DNA of 64,000 nucleotides from Strigamia acuminata (GCA_949358305.1 OX442314.1:24855060-24919059); one strand, 5' to 3'; positions 40,461 through 52,169 are shown, numbered from the stretch's first letter. Notes: generated by a model from the letters alone, not told the origin. Program-made: numbers and translations.

Positions 40461-41290
40461 CTGTCTTGTTTATTACAATTTGGTTTAGCTGTTGTATTTA
40501 TTTTTATTTGTTTTATGGTTATTTAATGTGTTTTTGTAGCATTCAAAATGTTTTGTTGCCTAATTTCTCGTTTTGGCGCCAACTGTTTGTTTGACAACGC
40601 CGTGTCAGAATTTAGGGATGATTCTGCTTTGGTTTCTAATTAAAAAAAAAATGTTGTTTTAATTTCAATTGTAACTGCTTATTATAACGTTATTATTAGT
40701 ATTTTGTAAAGGTTCATTTTTTTTCCATGTTAATAAAAAATGAAGTAACTTTCGGTGAAAAAAAAAACAGTTAAATGCGGATCAAAATTAAACACACACG
40801 AGAAGTTTAATAAACGTCCCGGCGTTTATTCGAGGCAATACGGTACATTTGTGAAACCCAACTTGGAACCCGAAAATAACGTGGGGCCGTCTGAACACCT
40901 GGATTTGAATTTTCGTCTACGCGCGCGCCGACGCATGGGGAATGCGGGGTGGGGTTCCTTCCCAGTGTTCCGAACGAGTCAATTTCACCCCGAAAATATC
41001 CCGAAATTGCTGATACATGCATTTCGAGCCAGAAATATTGATCTTCATGTAAATTTTGATTGTTTAGCTTTTTTTTGAAATTTTACAAATTTTTCTCATC
41101 TCCTGCCTTCCTCGCTCATTTAACACCAAAATGGCCTGCATTGAGGATTTTTCCCATAATCCTTTTCACACGTATGGAGCGCAAACAGTCGCAATAAATG
41201 AAATCAGCGGAATTCGGCCTTGAGTTTGCGACGCCATCTTGAATACGAGTAACAGCACAGTATGGTGTCAATTATTCGAACTGATCGTAA
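40461..41290. other. Unassigned intergenic sequence
   Basis: AT-rich with a GC-richer part near 40890-40980. Short frames have no recognisable similarity. A further copy of the GGCGTTTATTCGAGGCAA unit sits at 40820-40840. Confidence 0.3.
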
Positions 41291-41510
41291 GGCATGGGAC
41301 AAAAATTGATTAAAAACGAACAAACATGATTAAAAATCAACAAAAATCGACTGAAATCGGACAATAATCAATTCAGAATGACAAATAACGATTAAAATTG
41401 GCAAAAATTGTCACAAATAGAGAAAAACCGATTAAAAATCAGCAAGAAACCAATAGAAATTGATAAAATCAAATAAAAATTAACAAATATCCATTTTGTT
41501 TGCTTTTAAA
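41291..41510. repeat. Degenerate ATTAAAAATCA-type repeat
   Basis: Loose tandem copies of GATTAAAAATCAACAAAAATC-like units, about 20-25 bp each, strongly diverged. Confidence 0.5.
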
Positions 41511-42129
41511 CAAATTAAGAACTTTGAAAACACACGACAATTTTAAACAGTAAACACCGGGGTCAAATAAGCGCCGCTACTCGTTTAAACACCGGGGAGG
41601 TGTTAGTGAAGTGCCTCGAGTGGAGAAATTAATAAACGCTCGAGGCACCACGGTAGGCTTATTAAACACAAAATATGAAACGCTCGATCTTCAACAGGCG
41701 CACACGCCCGAGAACACCTCGGCATGCCTCAGCACTCTCCAAGAAACGAGAAAAACCAAGGCAAAAAAAAAAAAATACACCAAAATTAGGACTAAAATCA
41801 AACACACATGGGGCCCGGAAGATTGATAACATCCCGGCATATATTCAAGGCAGTACGCCATGTTTTTTCCACCATTTTGTAAGTTTATTTCAATATTCAT
41901 AAAGTTTATTGCTTTTTGTATCATTAGTAGTATTCCCTTGTGTGATGTGGTTTTATAAATATCACACACAACTGCTTCTGCTGTTTTCTTCACGTTTATG
42001 CTTCGTGTATGCACGTGAAGCCCTCGCACATCTTTTGAGCACCTGTACACATTTGGACACGCTCAAGGTGCTACATCGCGCGCTCAAACGCACTAGATCG
42101 CGCGCGCAAACGCGCTACATCACGCATAT
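41511..42129. other. Unassigned intergenic sequence
   Basis: No supported gene. Positions 42060-42120 contain alternating CGCGC-rich words, ending in the left target site of the hAT MITE (ACGCATAT, 42122-42129). Confidence 0.3.
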
Positions 42130-42521
42130 TAGGGATAAGAACGGACCGGGATAGGGACTGGACTGGTAATGTTTGCCCTATGCGGATACGGGACGGGACG
42201 GGATTACAGTTGCTAAATTCGTACTGCGAGGCGGAGACAATTTTCTAATTCCAGTTGTTATTTATCACTATTAAGCCTAATATTGAGCCTGATAATGCTA
42301 AAATAAAGTAAATAAACAACAACAACAAACTCATTATTAAAAGTAAATTACACTGTATGACCAAAATATTGTTGTTTCTTTACTTTATTTTAGCATTATT
42401 AGGCCTAATATTAGGCTTAATACTGATTTATTTCAATTATGCAATCATACGCGCGTATTACGCTAACGTAATGGACCCGGGACGGGTCGGGACCCGAAAA
42501 TTGGTCCCGTTCTCATCCCTA
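42130..42521. mobile_element. hAT-type MITE with 8-bp target duplication
   Basis: 392 bp. The termini TAGGGATAAGAACGG and its reverse-complement partner (CCGTTCTCATCCCTA) are inverted. The internal part includes AAATAAAG/CTTTATTT inverted pieces. The flanks are ACGCATAT on both sides (42122-42129 and 42522-42529), the 8-bp duplication typical of hAT transposons. No transposase is encoded. Confidence 0.88.
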
Positions 42522-42529
42522 ACGCATAT

Positions 42530-43279
42530 ATATCGCAGACATATCGCGCCCACGACAAAGCACAAACCCATGGCAGTCACCAAAGAATATTTACGCCGCT
42601 TCCACGCACGTTTTATTTTCTCACAGGCCTCTACACATTTAACTTGCGCGCGCACTTGCTACGTGCTCGTGTGGTCACAATAAATACCTAATTTTCATTA
42701 AAATAACGAATGAACGAAATCACTTCAACCACACTTGCTACGGTCGACGCATCGACGGCGATTCGCATGCGTTACCCCAAATACCGATCAAAAATCGCAG
42801 AAAACACTAATCCCGACCCAAAAACCGCCAAAATTACCCTCAACACACCCCAACAACCTTCCACCACTTAAATTACACCGGAAAAAAAACAATTTCAAAC
42901 CGAAAAATCAACAAAAAAGGCCAAAAAAATATTGCAAACAAAGAGAAAAGATCAATTATCGAGGCAAATCCCCACCACAAAACAACGCATCGCCGGTAAA
43001 CACTTAAGCGTACAGTGCACAACACTACTGTTTATTTTCAATGATCCAATAAATAAAATTTGAAACAAAGTTGAGTGGAATTGTACGTTTCTTGTATATT
43101 AAAGTTTTTATTTTGTTTGTTTACACTTAATTTTTTTTTTCCATCATAGAATGGCGACTCGATACTTTTGTAGCTCGAATTCACTTCGTAAACGTAATCG
43201 GTGTTCATCACGCGTCAATGCGCTCGTGCAATAGTATAGGCGCGCATACGATTTGATGCGCGCAAAACTTGCAAAACTT
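42530..43279. other. Unassigned intergenic sequence
   Basis: No gene was supported. Words such as GCGCGC and ATGCGCGCAAA recur around 43200-43280 and 43640-43660. Confidence 0.3.
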
Positions 43280-43760
43280 GCACGGAATTTGGGCAATTTT
43301 TGACAATTTTCAGCAGATTTTTGCCTGTATTTGACAAATTTCAGAAGATTTTTGCCTATATTTGACAAATTTCAGAAGATTTCCTCAATCCTCAAACATT
43401 TGCTGAAATTTCTCATAAAATTTCTAAAATTAATTGAAATTTGTCTGAAATTTGTCTGCAATTTGTCAAATATTGTCAAAAATCCGTGGAAATTTGTCAA
43501 ATACTGGCAAAAATCCATGTAAATTTGTCAAAAATTGCCATAATTCGGTGCAAATTGTGTTAGACATTGGAAAAATTTATTTTAACGCTTCCAACGCGCC
43601 AGTAAATCGCGCGTGCACACGCGTGGATTTTTCGTCATAGTTGGATGCGCGCAAACCTCACGTAACTTGCGCCAAAATTTGGCAATTTTTGACAAATTTC
43701 AGCAGATTTTTGCCAGTATTTGACAAATTTCCACTGATTTTTGACAATATTTGACCCAAC
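43280..43760. repeat. Degenerate minisatellite TTTGACAAATTTCAG...
   Basis: Units of about 31-34 bp built from TATTTGACAAATTTCAGAAG plus ATTTTTGCC occur at about 43290-43560 and again at 43680-43757. The CAATTTGTCAAAAATT-like words are partly palindromic. Confidence 0.65.
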
Positions 43761-44490
43761 AACTGCGCCACGTTCCAGGCGCCGGTTTAGGCATTTTAGA
43801 CCCGTTTTAGACCGTTTTAGATGGCGAAAACGTTCTCTCCATCATTTTCTACCCCTGGGTGAGGTTTTCAGCGTTCATGATTGATGAAAAAGCTGTTTTC
43901 TAACTAGCTGTCCCATTGCTAGTTTTGGCGTCAGGTTTTAGCAACCTTCCGATCCGACTCTGTCGTCTGCACGACCTCCAAGACCGTTTTAGGGTTAATT
44001 TGAGTCAAATAATTCATTCTGGGATTGTTTTGGGTTTTTTACAAGTGTGTTTTTGTAGTTTTTATTGGTTTCAAACATTGTCAATTCTTTATACAAGTGT
44101 AACTTTCATTTCTCTGTATTTTGAGAACTTTGCATTGCAGCAAAGTTCATTTCTTGCCCCTTAATTATTGTGTAATTGTTGGTTTTCAAGCCCGTTTTTT
44201 AACAATAACTTTATTTGAAGTGCCTATTGTTTCAGGCACGTGCTTCCACGTGCCTTTTATTGTTGAGCAATTTCTTGGGCAGTTGCGCTCCTGTTGCTAG
44301 CATTACCGCGCGTTCTCCGCGCGCGTACTCGCGCGTTTCGCATCACACACATTCGGGTTCAATGGCCTATCGCGGCGGCACATTGTGTGGCATAGCGCGG
44401 CACGTTGCAATTACGTGACGTGGCACGTTGCTGTTACGTGACGCAATAGCCAGTATTTAAGCAGGGGATTCCATCATCGTTTACACAAAT
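43761..44490. other. Unassigned intergenic sequence before the palindromic satellite
   Basis: No supported gene. Positions 44400-44450 hold two TTACGTGACG words. A TATTTAAG word lies at about 44454. Confidence 0.3.
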
Positions 44491-46307
44491 GCGCATTGCA
44501 ACGTGGAGGCGCATTCGAGTCCTTTTCCCAAGCGTTGAAAAAGGACAAAACTCGTATTCGATTCGAAAGCGAATCGAATACGATTTTTGTCCTTTTTCAA
44601 CGCAAAATTGTATTCGATTCGCTTTCGAATCGAATACGAGTTTTGCCCTTCTTCAACGCGAAATCGTATTCGACTCGTTTTCGAGTCGAATGCGAATTTT
44701 GCCCTTCTTCAACGCGAAATCGTATTCGACTCGCTTTCGAATCGAATACGAGTTTTGCCCTTCTTCAACGCGAAATCGTATTCGACTCGTTTTCGAGTCG
44801 AGTACGAATTTTGCCCTTCTTCAACGCGAAATCGTATTCGATTCGCTTTCGAATCGTATACGAGATGGTCGATTTTTGTTTCCCGGACTTTGATTCGTAT
44901 TCGAGTTGTTACGAGTTCGTATTTTGATCGTATTCGTATTCGAATCGAATTCGAATCGTATTCGAATCGAATACGAATCGAATTCGAGTCGTATTCGAGA
45001 TGGTCGATGATTTCCACTCGCTCGTATACGCGTTGTATACGAGCTCGTATTTTGATCGTAATCGTAAACGAATCGTTTACAAGTCGTATACAAGTCGTAT
45101 ACGACGTGTATACACCTCGTATACGAACGAAGTTTGGAAAATCCACCGGACACTTACTACGACATGAAAACACATAGTAGTCACATACGTCTTATTTGGA
45201 AATTGTGTTTTCACAAACTTCGTTCGTATACGAGGTGTATACACGTCGTATACGACTTGTATACGACTTGTAAACGATTCGTTTACGATTACGATCAAAA
45301 TACGAGCTCGTATACAACGCGTATACGAGCGAGTGGAAATCATCGACCATCTCGAATACGACTCGAATTCGATTAGTATTCGATTCGAATACGATTCGAA
45401 TTCGATTCGAATACGAATACGATCAAAATACGAACTCGTAACAACTCGAATACGAGATAGTCGATGACCCGTTCCCGGACTTTGACTCGTACGACTCGTA
45501 TTCGAGATGTATTCGAGATGTATTCGAATCGTATTCGAGTCGCATTCGAGATGGTCGATGATTTCCACTCGCTCGTATACGCGTTGTATACGAGCTCGTA
45601 TTTTGATCGTAATCGTAAACGAATCGTTTACAAGTCGTATACAAGTCGTATACGACGTGTATACACCTCGTATACGAACGAAGTTTGGAAAATCCACCGG
45701 ACACTTACTACGACATGAAAACACATAGTAGTCACATACGTCTTATTTGGAAATTGTGTTTTCACAAACTTCGTTCGTATACGAGGTGTATACACGTCGT
45801 ATACGACTTGTATACGACTTGTAAACGATTCGTTTACGATTACGATCAAAATACGAGCTCGTATACAACGCGTATACGAGCGAGTGGAAATCATCGACCA
45901 TCTCGAATACGACTCGAATTCGATTCGTATTCGATTCGAATACGATTCGAATTCGATTCGAATACGAATACGATCAAAATACGAACTCGTAACAACTCGA
46001 ATACAAATCAAAGTCCGGGAAACAAAAATCGACCATCTCGTATACGATTCGAAAGCGAATCGAATACGATTTCGCGTTGAAGAAGGGCAAAATTCGCATT
46101 CGACTCGAAAACGAGTCGAATACGAATTCGCATTCGACTCGAAAACGAGTCGAATACGATTTCGCGTTGAAGAAGGGCAAAATTCGCATTCGACTCGAAA
46201 ACGAGTCGAATACGATTTCGCGTTGAAGAAGGGCAAAACTCGCATTCGACTCGAAAACGAGTCGAATACGATTTCGCGTTGAGAAAGGGCAAAATTCGCA
46301 TTCGACT
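44491..46307. repeat. Nested palindromic satellite rich in TTCGAA and GTATAC
   Basis: Left arm about 44500-44990 is made of roughly 65-bp units (CGTATTCGACTCG, TTTTGCCCTTCTTCAACGCG). The right arm about 46010-46307 is its reverse complement. Between them lie two direct copies of a 0.45-kb module (about 44990-45440 and 45545-46010), each itself a palindrome centred on a short unique core (GAACGAAGTTTGGAAAATCC ... AACTTCGTTC). The many ORFs across it are products of the low-complexity sequence. It is truncated by the assembly gap. Confidence 0.85.
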
Positions 46308-46507
46308 NNNNNNNNNNNNNNNNNNNNNNNNNNNNNNNNNNNNNNNNNNNNNNNNNNNNNNNNNNNNNNNNNNNNNNNNNNNNNNNNNNNNNNNNNNNNN
46401 NNNNNNNNNNNNNNNNNNNNNNNNNNNNNNNNNNNNNNNNNNNNNNNNNNNNNNNNNNNNNNNNNNNNNNNNNNNNNNNNNNNNNNNNNNNNNNNNNNNN
46501 NNNNNNN
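46308..46507. other. Assembly gap (200 N)
   Basis: A run of exactly 200 N, probably a placeholder of unknown true length, at the edge of the palindromic satellite. Confidence 0.99.
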
Positions 46508-47742
46508 AGTATCATTAAATACTCTATATTTCTCATTTTTACTAACTTGACAATCATGCTTCCATTAATTGAGTGGCACGAAACAAATCTAAGATCTTTA
46601 ATTGTATGCGATTTACCTAGTTCTAAAATAAACTTGTCAGTGAGTGTGTGACATTGCATAAAAGTTAAACATTCTAAACTCTGAGTTAATAAGACTAACA
46701 TCTGTGATTCAGTAATTCCATCCCCATCTATGTTTACTCTACATAGGTTTCTGAACAAATTTTGCGAAGCTAAATCGTGTGCAGCACTGTTCAAAATACT
46801 GCAATCTTCCAAACCTAATTCTTTTAACAATGGGCAATAATAATCGACGAGTTCAAGATCAACTAATTTAAAATGAGAGAATTGTAAGCTGGTCAATCGT
46901 TGTGCCCGCGCCAAGACAATATTCAAATCCAAAGTAGTCGATGCTACCGATGCATCCACCTTTAGGCTTGATAAGTTTGGGAAAATGGTGGTCGCAGTGA
47001 TGAAATCTTCATTATTTTGTAGACTTGCTTGAAAGCCGATTGTTTCGAGGGAATAAATGCGCACCTTTTCCTCCGACTCAAACTGTTGTTTTAACCGATT
47101 AAAAAACATTTCCCACCTGCTATGAAAAAAGACTCTCAAGAGAGGTAGTTGATTTAAAATGAAAAGACACCCATCGCACGAGACTCTAGTGCTAAAGATT
47201 CCCAAATACTCCAGTTTTTGGCAATTTCCTAAATGACAGAGAACATCATCCGTAACCTTTTTGCAGTTATATAACGATAGATGTTGCAATTGCAGACAAT
47301 TTTCACCAATTGCAACGATAACTTCTTTAGTGCATACTTCCGTATGACCTCCAAAATCTAACCGTTGAAGTCGTGGCAATTGCTCCAGCAGTTTGACCAT
47401 GTATTCAGGTGGAATTTTCACATCAGACATCAGACATCTGGTTAGGTCTAAATGTAAAAGGTTTCGACCAAATTGTCCTACTCTATCTAATATATCAGGA
47501 TACAAGGGCAAATTAAACATATTAATGTGACAAACCGACTTGGTGCCAGGGCGAATGAAAGCCTTTGGAGATATGCGTCGTCTTGTATTATCCCCGATAA
47601 ATAACAGCCCCATATGTTGACACATGCGGGAAATAAACATAGAAGGCAGATTCATCAGTTGTGCTTCTAATCTATCGACATTAGTGCAAACCATTTCAAA
47701 ACACAATTGTTCCAGACTCGATGCTGATTTCCTGTGCGGCAT
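46508..47742 (-). CDS. Leucine-rich repeat (RNI-like) protein, 3' end lost in gap
   Basis: 411 codons from ATG 47742 (MPHRKSASSLEQLC) to the gap, without introns. The N-terminus (SLEQLCFEMVCTNVDRLEAQ) resembles the short adaptor region before the LRRs of ZYG11/ZER1 and F-box/LRR proteins. After it come irregular LRRs of ribonuclease-inhibitor type: LLHLDLTRC, LQRLDFGGH, LQHLSLYNCKKVTDDVL, LEYLGIF, LSSLKV, LTSLQFSHFKLVDLEL, LKELGLEDC, IKDLRFVSC. Such proteins usually act as substrate receptors of cullin ubiquitin ligases; that role is inferred. Reading on beyond the gap gives only satellite sequence, so the C-terminus is unknown. Confidence 0.75.
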
Positions 47743-47888
47743 CTTGCGAACTAACACCGGAGATAAATAGAAATAGAAATGAGATGGGAAGGTTATATAT
47801 AAAAGCATAAGGGGTGACGAAAACAGGACGTAACGAGAACGTACACTCGACGATTCTAGTTAAAATAACTTTTTTATTTTCAATATTT

Positions 47889-48060
47889 GAAAATAAATAA
47901 ATAAATAAATAAAAATAATGTAATGTAATATAGCAATATGTAATGTAATATAGCAATATGTAATGTAATATAGCAATATGTAATGTAATATAGCAATATG
48001 TAATGTAATATAGCAATATGTAATGTAATATAGCAATATGTAATGTAATATAGTAATATA
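47889..48060. repeat. Minisatellite, 20-bp unit, beside (AAAT)n
   Basis: A short AAAT tract (about 47891-47914) is followed by about seven near-perfect copies of ATGTAATGTAATATAGCAAT. It lies about 150 bp upstream of the LRR gene start, within its likely promoter or 5' UTR. Confidence 0.9.
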
Positions 48061-48317
48061 AAAACAAAAAACGCAATGAATTATAAATTTAAATGAAAAA
48101 TTTTATTTTTTCTCATATGTATGTAAATCCTTATTAAAAAGTATTTATTAAGAATATAACATGTCTTAAATTTGTAAAAGTTATTCACAATCTTAAAGTA
48201 AAGTAGGACTTATTTCATCAAATAATCAGACTTTAACGAAGGTGATATTGTTTTCCAACAATTTCAAAGATAGCGCGTCAAATTATTCCAATGGGTGACT
48301 TCGCTGCGAAACACGTG

Positions 48318-48330
48318 GTTGCTAAGCAAC
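48318..48330. promoter_or_regulatory. Perfect X-box-like palindrome GTTGCTAAGCAAC
   Basis: The 13-mer is a perfect inverted repeat around one base and fits the RFX X-box (GTNRCY then RGYAAC). It lies about 580 bp upstream of the LRR gene ATG and outside the adjacent transposon. RFX control would point to ciliated sensory neurons; this is inference from the motif. Confidence 0.4.
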
Positions 48331-48429
48331 GAAGCGATGGATAATTAATTCTTCGCTAAATTTAAACAGTATTTTACTATTCTATTTTATATTTGGATAG
48401 TTTTCTAACCATACTAAATAGTTACAATA

Positions 48430-49179
48430 TACAGGGTGAACAAAAAGTCTATCACTATAGTAAATATTTCTGAAAGTGCTGACAATTCATCTGATCTAAT
48501 GATGGTAAAGTATTAAAGTTGGGTGGGGCAATCTTTTGGTGACCCGAAATTTGACTTTGGGATCTTCCTTCAAGGTCATTGGGAAATTGTCTCGGAAACC
48601 GTTAGAGATAGACAGAAATTTCCAATTGTAAACTTGTAGAGCAACATTTGTTTAGTCTAAAAATGACTAATTCTCAAATCTTTTGTACTAAAATTTTTTA
48701 AGAAAATTGCAATTGAAAAAGTAGACACAAGTCAAAAGATAACATGGCCAAAATTGAAAAAGTGCCTAAAAAGTGCTGATTAGACGTAAAATGACCCAAA
48801 AAATCGATTCCCCTGGTCGGAGTTTGCATATCCGACACCGGTGGGCAGAAAACTGAATTTTTTTATGACTTTTTCTTTTCAAAACTACTTTTTCAATTGC
48901 AATTTTCTTAAAAAATTTTAGTACAAAAGATTTGAGAATTAGTCATTTTTAGACTAAACAAATGTTGCTCTACAAGTTTACAATTGGAAATTTCTGTCTA
49001 TCTCCAACGGTTTCCGAGATAATTTCCAAATGACCTTGGAGAAACATCCCAAGGTCAAATTTCGGGTCACCAAAAGATTGCCCCACCCAACTTTAATACT
49101 TTACCATCATTAGATCAGATGAATTGTCAGCACTTTCAGAAATATTTACTATAGTGATAGACTTTTTGTTCACCCTGTA
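48430..49179. mobile_element. Foldback DNA element, TACAGGGTGAACA termini
   Basis: 750 bp. Left end TACAGGGTGAACAAAAAGTC, right end its reverse complement. The arms of about 320 bp are nearly perfect inverted repeats around a 90-bp loop (about 48750-48840). It shares only the terminal ~20 bp and the foldback design with the element at 19520-20286. It is noncoding. Confidence 0.88.
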
Positions 49180-49460
49180 TAATCAGGTATGTGTTTATTA
49201 TTGAATAAACCTTTTTATTGATCAAAATAAAGATTCTGTATTTGTTCGTTTCTATTTTCTTCCTTATTTATTAAATAAATATTTTTTTAGGTTTACTTAT
49301 CGATACATAATTTGAGCTTACAAATAGTTTTGAATTCAATTATTTATTTTTTAAATAATTGTGTGTTTTCGAATCTCTTCGGTGGTTGCGATATGGTTTA
49401 TCGCCAAGTGTTCGTTTTGCCGATGAATTAACGTTTTGTTGACGGATGTCTTTTTGCGAA

Positions 49461-49760
49461 ATGCCAAGAACAATTTACTGAAGCGAACATCTGATCGCGC
49501 GTGCTTCTACAATGTGTATATGTCATACTGTTTAGCATTTTTCAAACTGAGTTAATACGTCCGTTGAATTGTCATCTCGAGGATTGAGGCTCAATCTTTG
49601 AAATCTGAATCTATAGAAACGTTCTGGCACATCGTGGACGAATGATAGCAGGACTATAGACTATTCTCTTTGATTTGATTCACGATGGTTGTATCGACCC
49701 CTAATCTGTGGTCTCGACACTAGTGACGGTTATAAAACCGTATAGTTTGCAATTTACCAC
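49461..49760 (-). pseudogene. Ly6 promoter relic without exons
   Basis: Matches the conserved promoter block and the further upstream region (ATTGTCATCTCGAGGATTGA then GGCTCAATC) of the Ly6 copies. It is most similar to 54545-54850. The exon side ends in unrelated sequence. Confidence 0.7.
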
Positions 49761-49823
49761 CAGATGGCGCTGTTTGATAATAAGCTCACAGTTTTCGAAT
49801 GAAATAAAACAAGTGTAATTAAT

Positions 49824-50140
49824 TCTAAACTCTATTCCAAAAAGTATTACAAATACTCCCATTGGTTGGGAGATTCATAACACCAGGTTATCAAATCATT
49901 AAATCAAATCATTAAAATAACATCAGAAATGAAATCAGCAGGTAAAACTACACTAGAAATGTTAGAATTAAAATTCCCAAACCAAAATTTTAACCCAAAA
50001 CAAGACACTTTAAAAATCTTCGCACAAGTCTACTGGAATCTGAAAACAGCATCATATTCAAGACACAACTGAACTAGAGACAAAATGTGAATCTCCCAAC
50101 CAATGGGAGTATTTGTAATACTTTTTGGAATAGAGTTTAA
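49824..50140. mobile_element. MITE with ~55-bp terminal inverted repeats
   Basis: The left end TAAACTCTATTCCAAAAAGT and the following TATTACAAATACTCCCATTG are inverted at 50085-50138. The core of about 200 bp is unique. No coding capacity. The target duplication is unclear. Confidence 0.75.
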
Positions 50141-50954
50141 GTGTGTACAAATAAATATACTACTTTATTTGCTTTATTATTATTATTAAGGTATTGATTC
50201 CATAGAATCAATATCAATTAATAATAACTACGGTACCGAAAAATACTTACCTGTTCAAAAGTACCAATTGGACACTTTTGGACCTAGTGCTCTGCAAGGT
50301 CCGAACCCGCTAATCCCTAGAATGACCTGCGAATCCATGGACTCTTGTGTCCAATTTGTTGCCACTAATCCCTATTGTTCTCCGGTCTGGATTTTTCCCA
50401 GATCTTTGCTTTTTGTTTTGTTCTTTGATTCTCTCATTAAGCCCGATCTGTCGCTGGTAATATACCGCTTTTTCGGATCCGGGCAGGTGTGTTTGCTGGG
50501 GTATGCGCGAGACATCTCGTGGTAAAAATAAGCACCACCATGATGGCTTATCCCTAACTCTAACCACGAACACGTGCTCTAACAAGGGATTTGACAGTCA
50601 ATATTGCGGGACTTTTATCGGTAATTTCGACATCTTTCTCGGTTTGGAGGTATTTAACTTGAATCCATCTTTAATTGTGAGTTGTTCCAATGATAATAGC
50701 AGTTGTATTTGGAGATTTGATGTCCAAAACGAAATACAGTTAGTTGCGTGTCGGAATATATTTTGATTTTTCGTGCATCGTATCATGGCTTCTACAAACT
50801 CATTCAGCATCATCTCGTTTTGAAAGGTATTACGATGATAATGATTTTTAAAGCCAAAAAATGAATTTAAAAGTCAAAAATCGATTAATTTATTATTTAT
50901 TCAATAATCTTTACGCTTATTTACAATTTAAGAGTAAAACGACGTCGAGCTAAA
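50141..50954. other. Upstream region of the transposase-derived gene
   Basis: No recognised gene. The 87-codon plus frame at 50503-50766 ends with a segment faintly like a WD repeat (IVSCSNDNSSCIWRFD), too weak to call. A perfect donor-like CAGGTAAGTAT occurs on the minus strand at 50253-50243 without a supported exon. Confidence 0.3.
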
Positions 50955-52169
50955 ATGGATAATAATTCTGCCACAAACTGCAAATCCAGTGCCGATGATG
51001 ACACTCAATGTGATGCAGTTACCTGTGATCATGACCACATTCTTGGAATATTGGAACCATTACTCCAGAAATCAATAATGACAGATGTGTGTATAAAAAA
51101 AAAATTTGAGCTAATAATTAGACATTAATGCATGAGCATTTTACAGGTTGGAGTTCAAGCATGTACGGAGTTTTATTCCACTGCACCATTTAATGTTTTT
51201 ATTAGTGGCACAAACGGAAAAGATGCTTTCACCCTTGCCAACCATCCACCAGAGATAAAGAAAGTCGATGTACAAGTTGGATCAGCTTATATGAGACCTT
51301 ATTTTGGTGGGTTTGCTAGCGTTAAGAATAATCCGCAAGCTATTAATGATTTATGCTCAATTTCGCCCGATGTATTTGCCATATTTGTAAACATTTTGAA
51401 ACCATCACAACGAAGGGCAAATGAGCTGTCAATAGAGGATAAATTATTAATAACAATTATGAAACTAAAGTTAGGCATTAGTTTCACTTCCCTAGGAGTT
51501 TTGTTTGGTGTCAATCGACGTACAATCTCTAGAATTTTTTCTTCTGTAATAGCTGATTTGTTTGATTTAACACAGGGTTGGATCCCATGGTTGAGTAGAC
51601 ATGCTGTTCAGGGCACCATGCCTAAAACATTCAAAAACTATTTTCCAAGTTGTAGAGTAATAATAGATTGTACTGAGATGAAAACAGAAAAACCGTCTAC
51701 TGTTGAGCAGCAAAATATGTTGTACTCACAATATAAAGGAGCATTTACTGTGAAATATTTGATAGGGATTGCTCCAAATGGAACGGTAACATTTATTTCA
51801 AACGGATATGGAGGGTGCAGTTCAAATAGTTTAATAATTACAGAATGTGGTATTTTGTCAAAACTAGAATCAGGCGATGAGTTGCTAGCTGTTAAAGGTT
51901 TTCCGGGTATTAAAACCTTAGTTGGAAATCAAAATGCTATTTTAGTGCTGCCGTCATTTGCCGGTGGCTCGTCACAATTTTCAGAGCAGGAAATGGATCA
52001 AACAAGTGTTCGTATCCATGTTGAGAGAGTGATCCAAAGAATTAAAACATTTAATATTTTGAATAATATAATTCCAACTGAATTAATTCCTTTAATGGAT
52101 AAAATAATGCTTGTTTGTTGTGTAATATCAAACCTACAACCCATAATTATCGAGGAAAAATCTGTATAA
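50955..52169 (+). CDS. PIF/Harbinger-like (DDE_Tnp_4) transposase-derived gene, 2 exons
   Basis: Exon 1 is 50955-51086 and exon 2 is 51147-52169, with a 60-bp intron (GTGTGT...TTTTACAG), giving 384 residues. Exon 2 starts VGVQACTEFYST, as in ISL2EU-type transposases, then a helix-turn-helix (LSIEDKLLITIMKLKLGISF, GVNRRTISRIF), then the DDE_Tnp_4 core (RVIIDCTEMKTEKPS, QYKGAFTVKYLIGIAPNGTV) and RIHVERVIQRIKTFNIL. The first Asp (DCTE) and final Glu (HVER) are kept. The second Asp position usually reads SDK but is SSNS here, and the usual VDKGF reads AVKGF. Loss of catalytic residues in an otherwise intact spliced frame suggests either a domesticated protein or early decay. AATAAA at 52178-52183 follows. 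No terminal inverted repeats were found around it. Confidence 0.75.

Noticed and set aside
43280-43760. CRISPR-like array of repeats and spacers
   Set aside because: The repeats are degenerate and the intervals are not unique spacers; the genome is eukaryotic.
44489-46282. Many overlapping ORFs rich in Arg, Ile, Tyr and Ser
   Set aside because: They occur in all frames of the TTCGAA/GTATAC satellite because it lacks stops, not because it codes.
45628-47808. A 726-codon frame joining the LRR gene to satellite sequence through the N gap
   Set aside because: The gap has unknown length and the part beyond it is palindromic satellite; only 46508-47742 is supported.
50243-50253. U1 snRNA gene (ATACTTACCTG identical to its 5' end)
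   Set aside because: Nothing downstream resembles U1; on the other strand it is simply a strong splice donor, with no supported exon.
50503-50766. WD40-repeat protein fragment
   Set aside because: Only one short SNDNSSCIWRF-like stretch; no repeated WD pattern.
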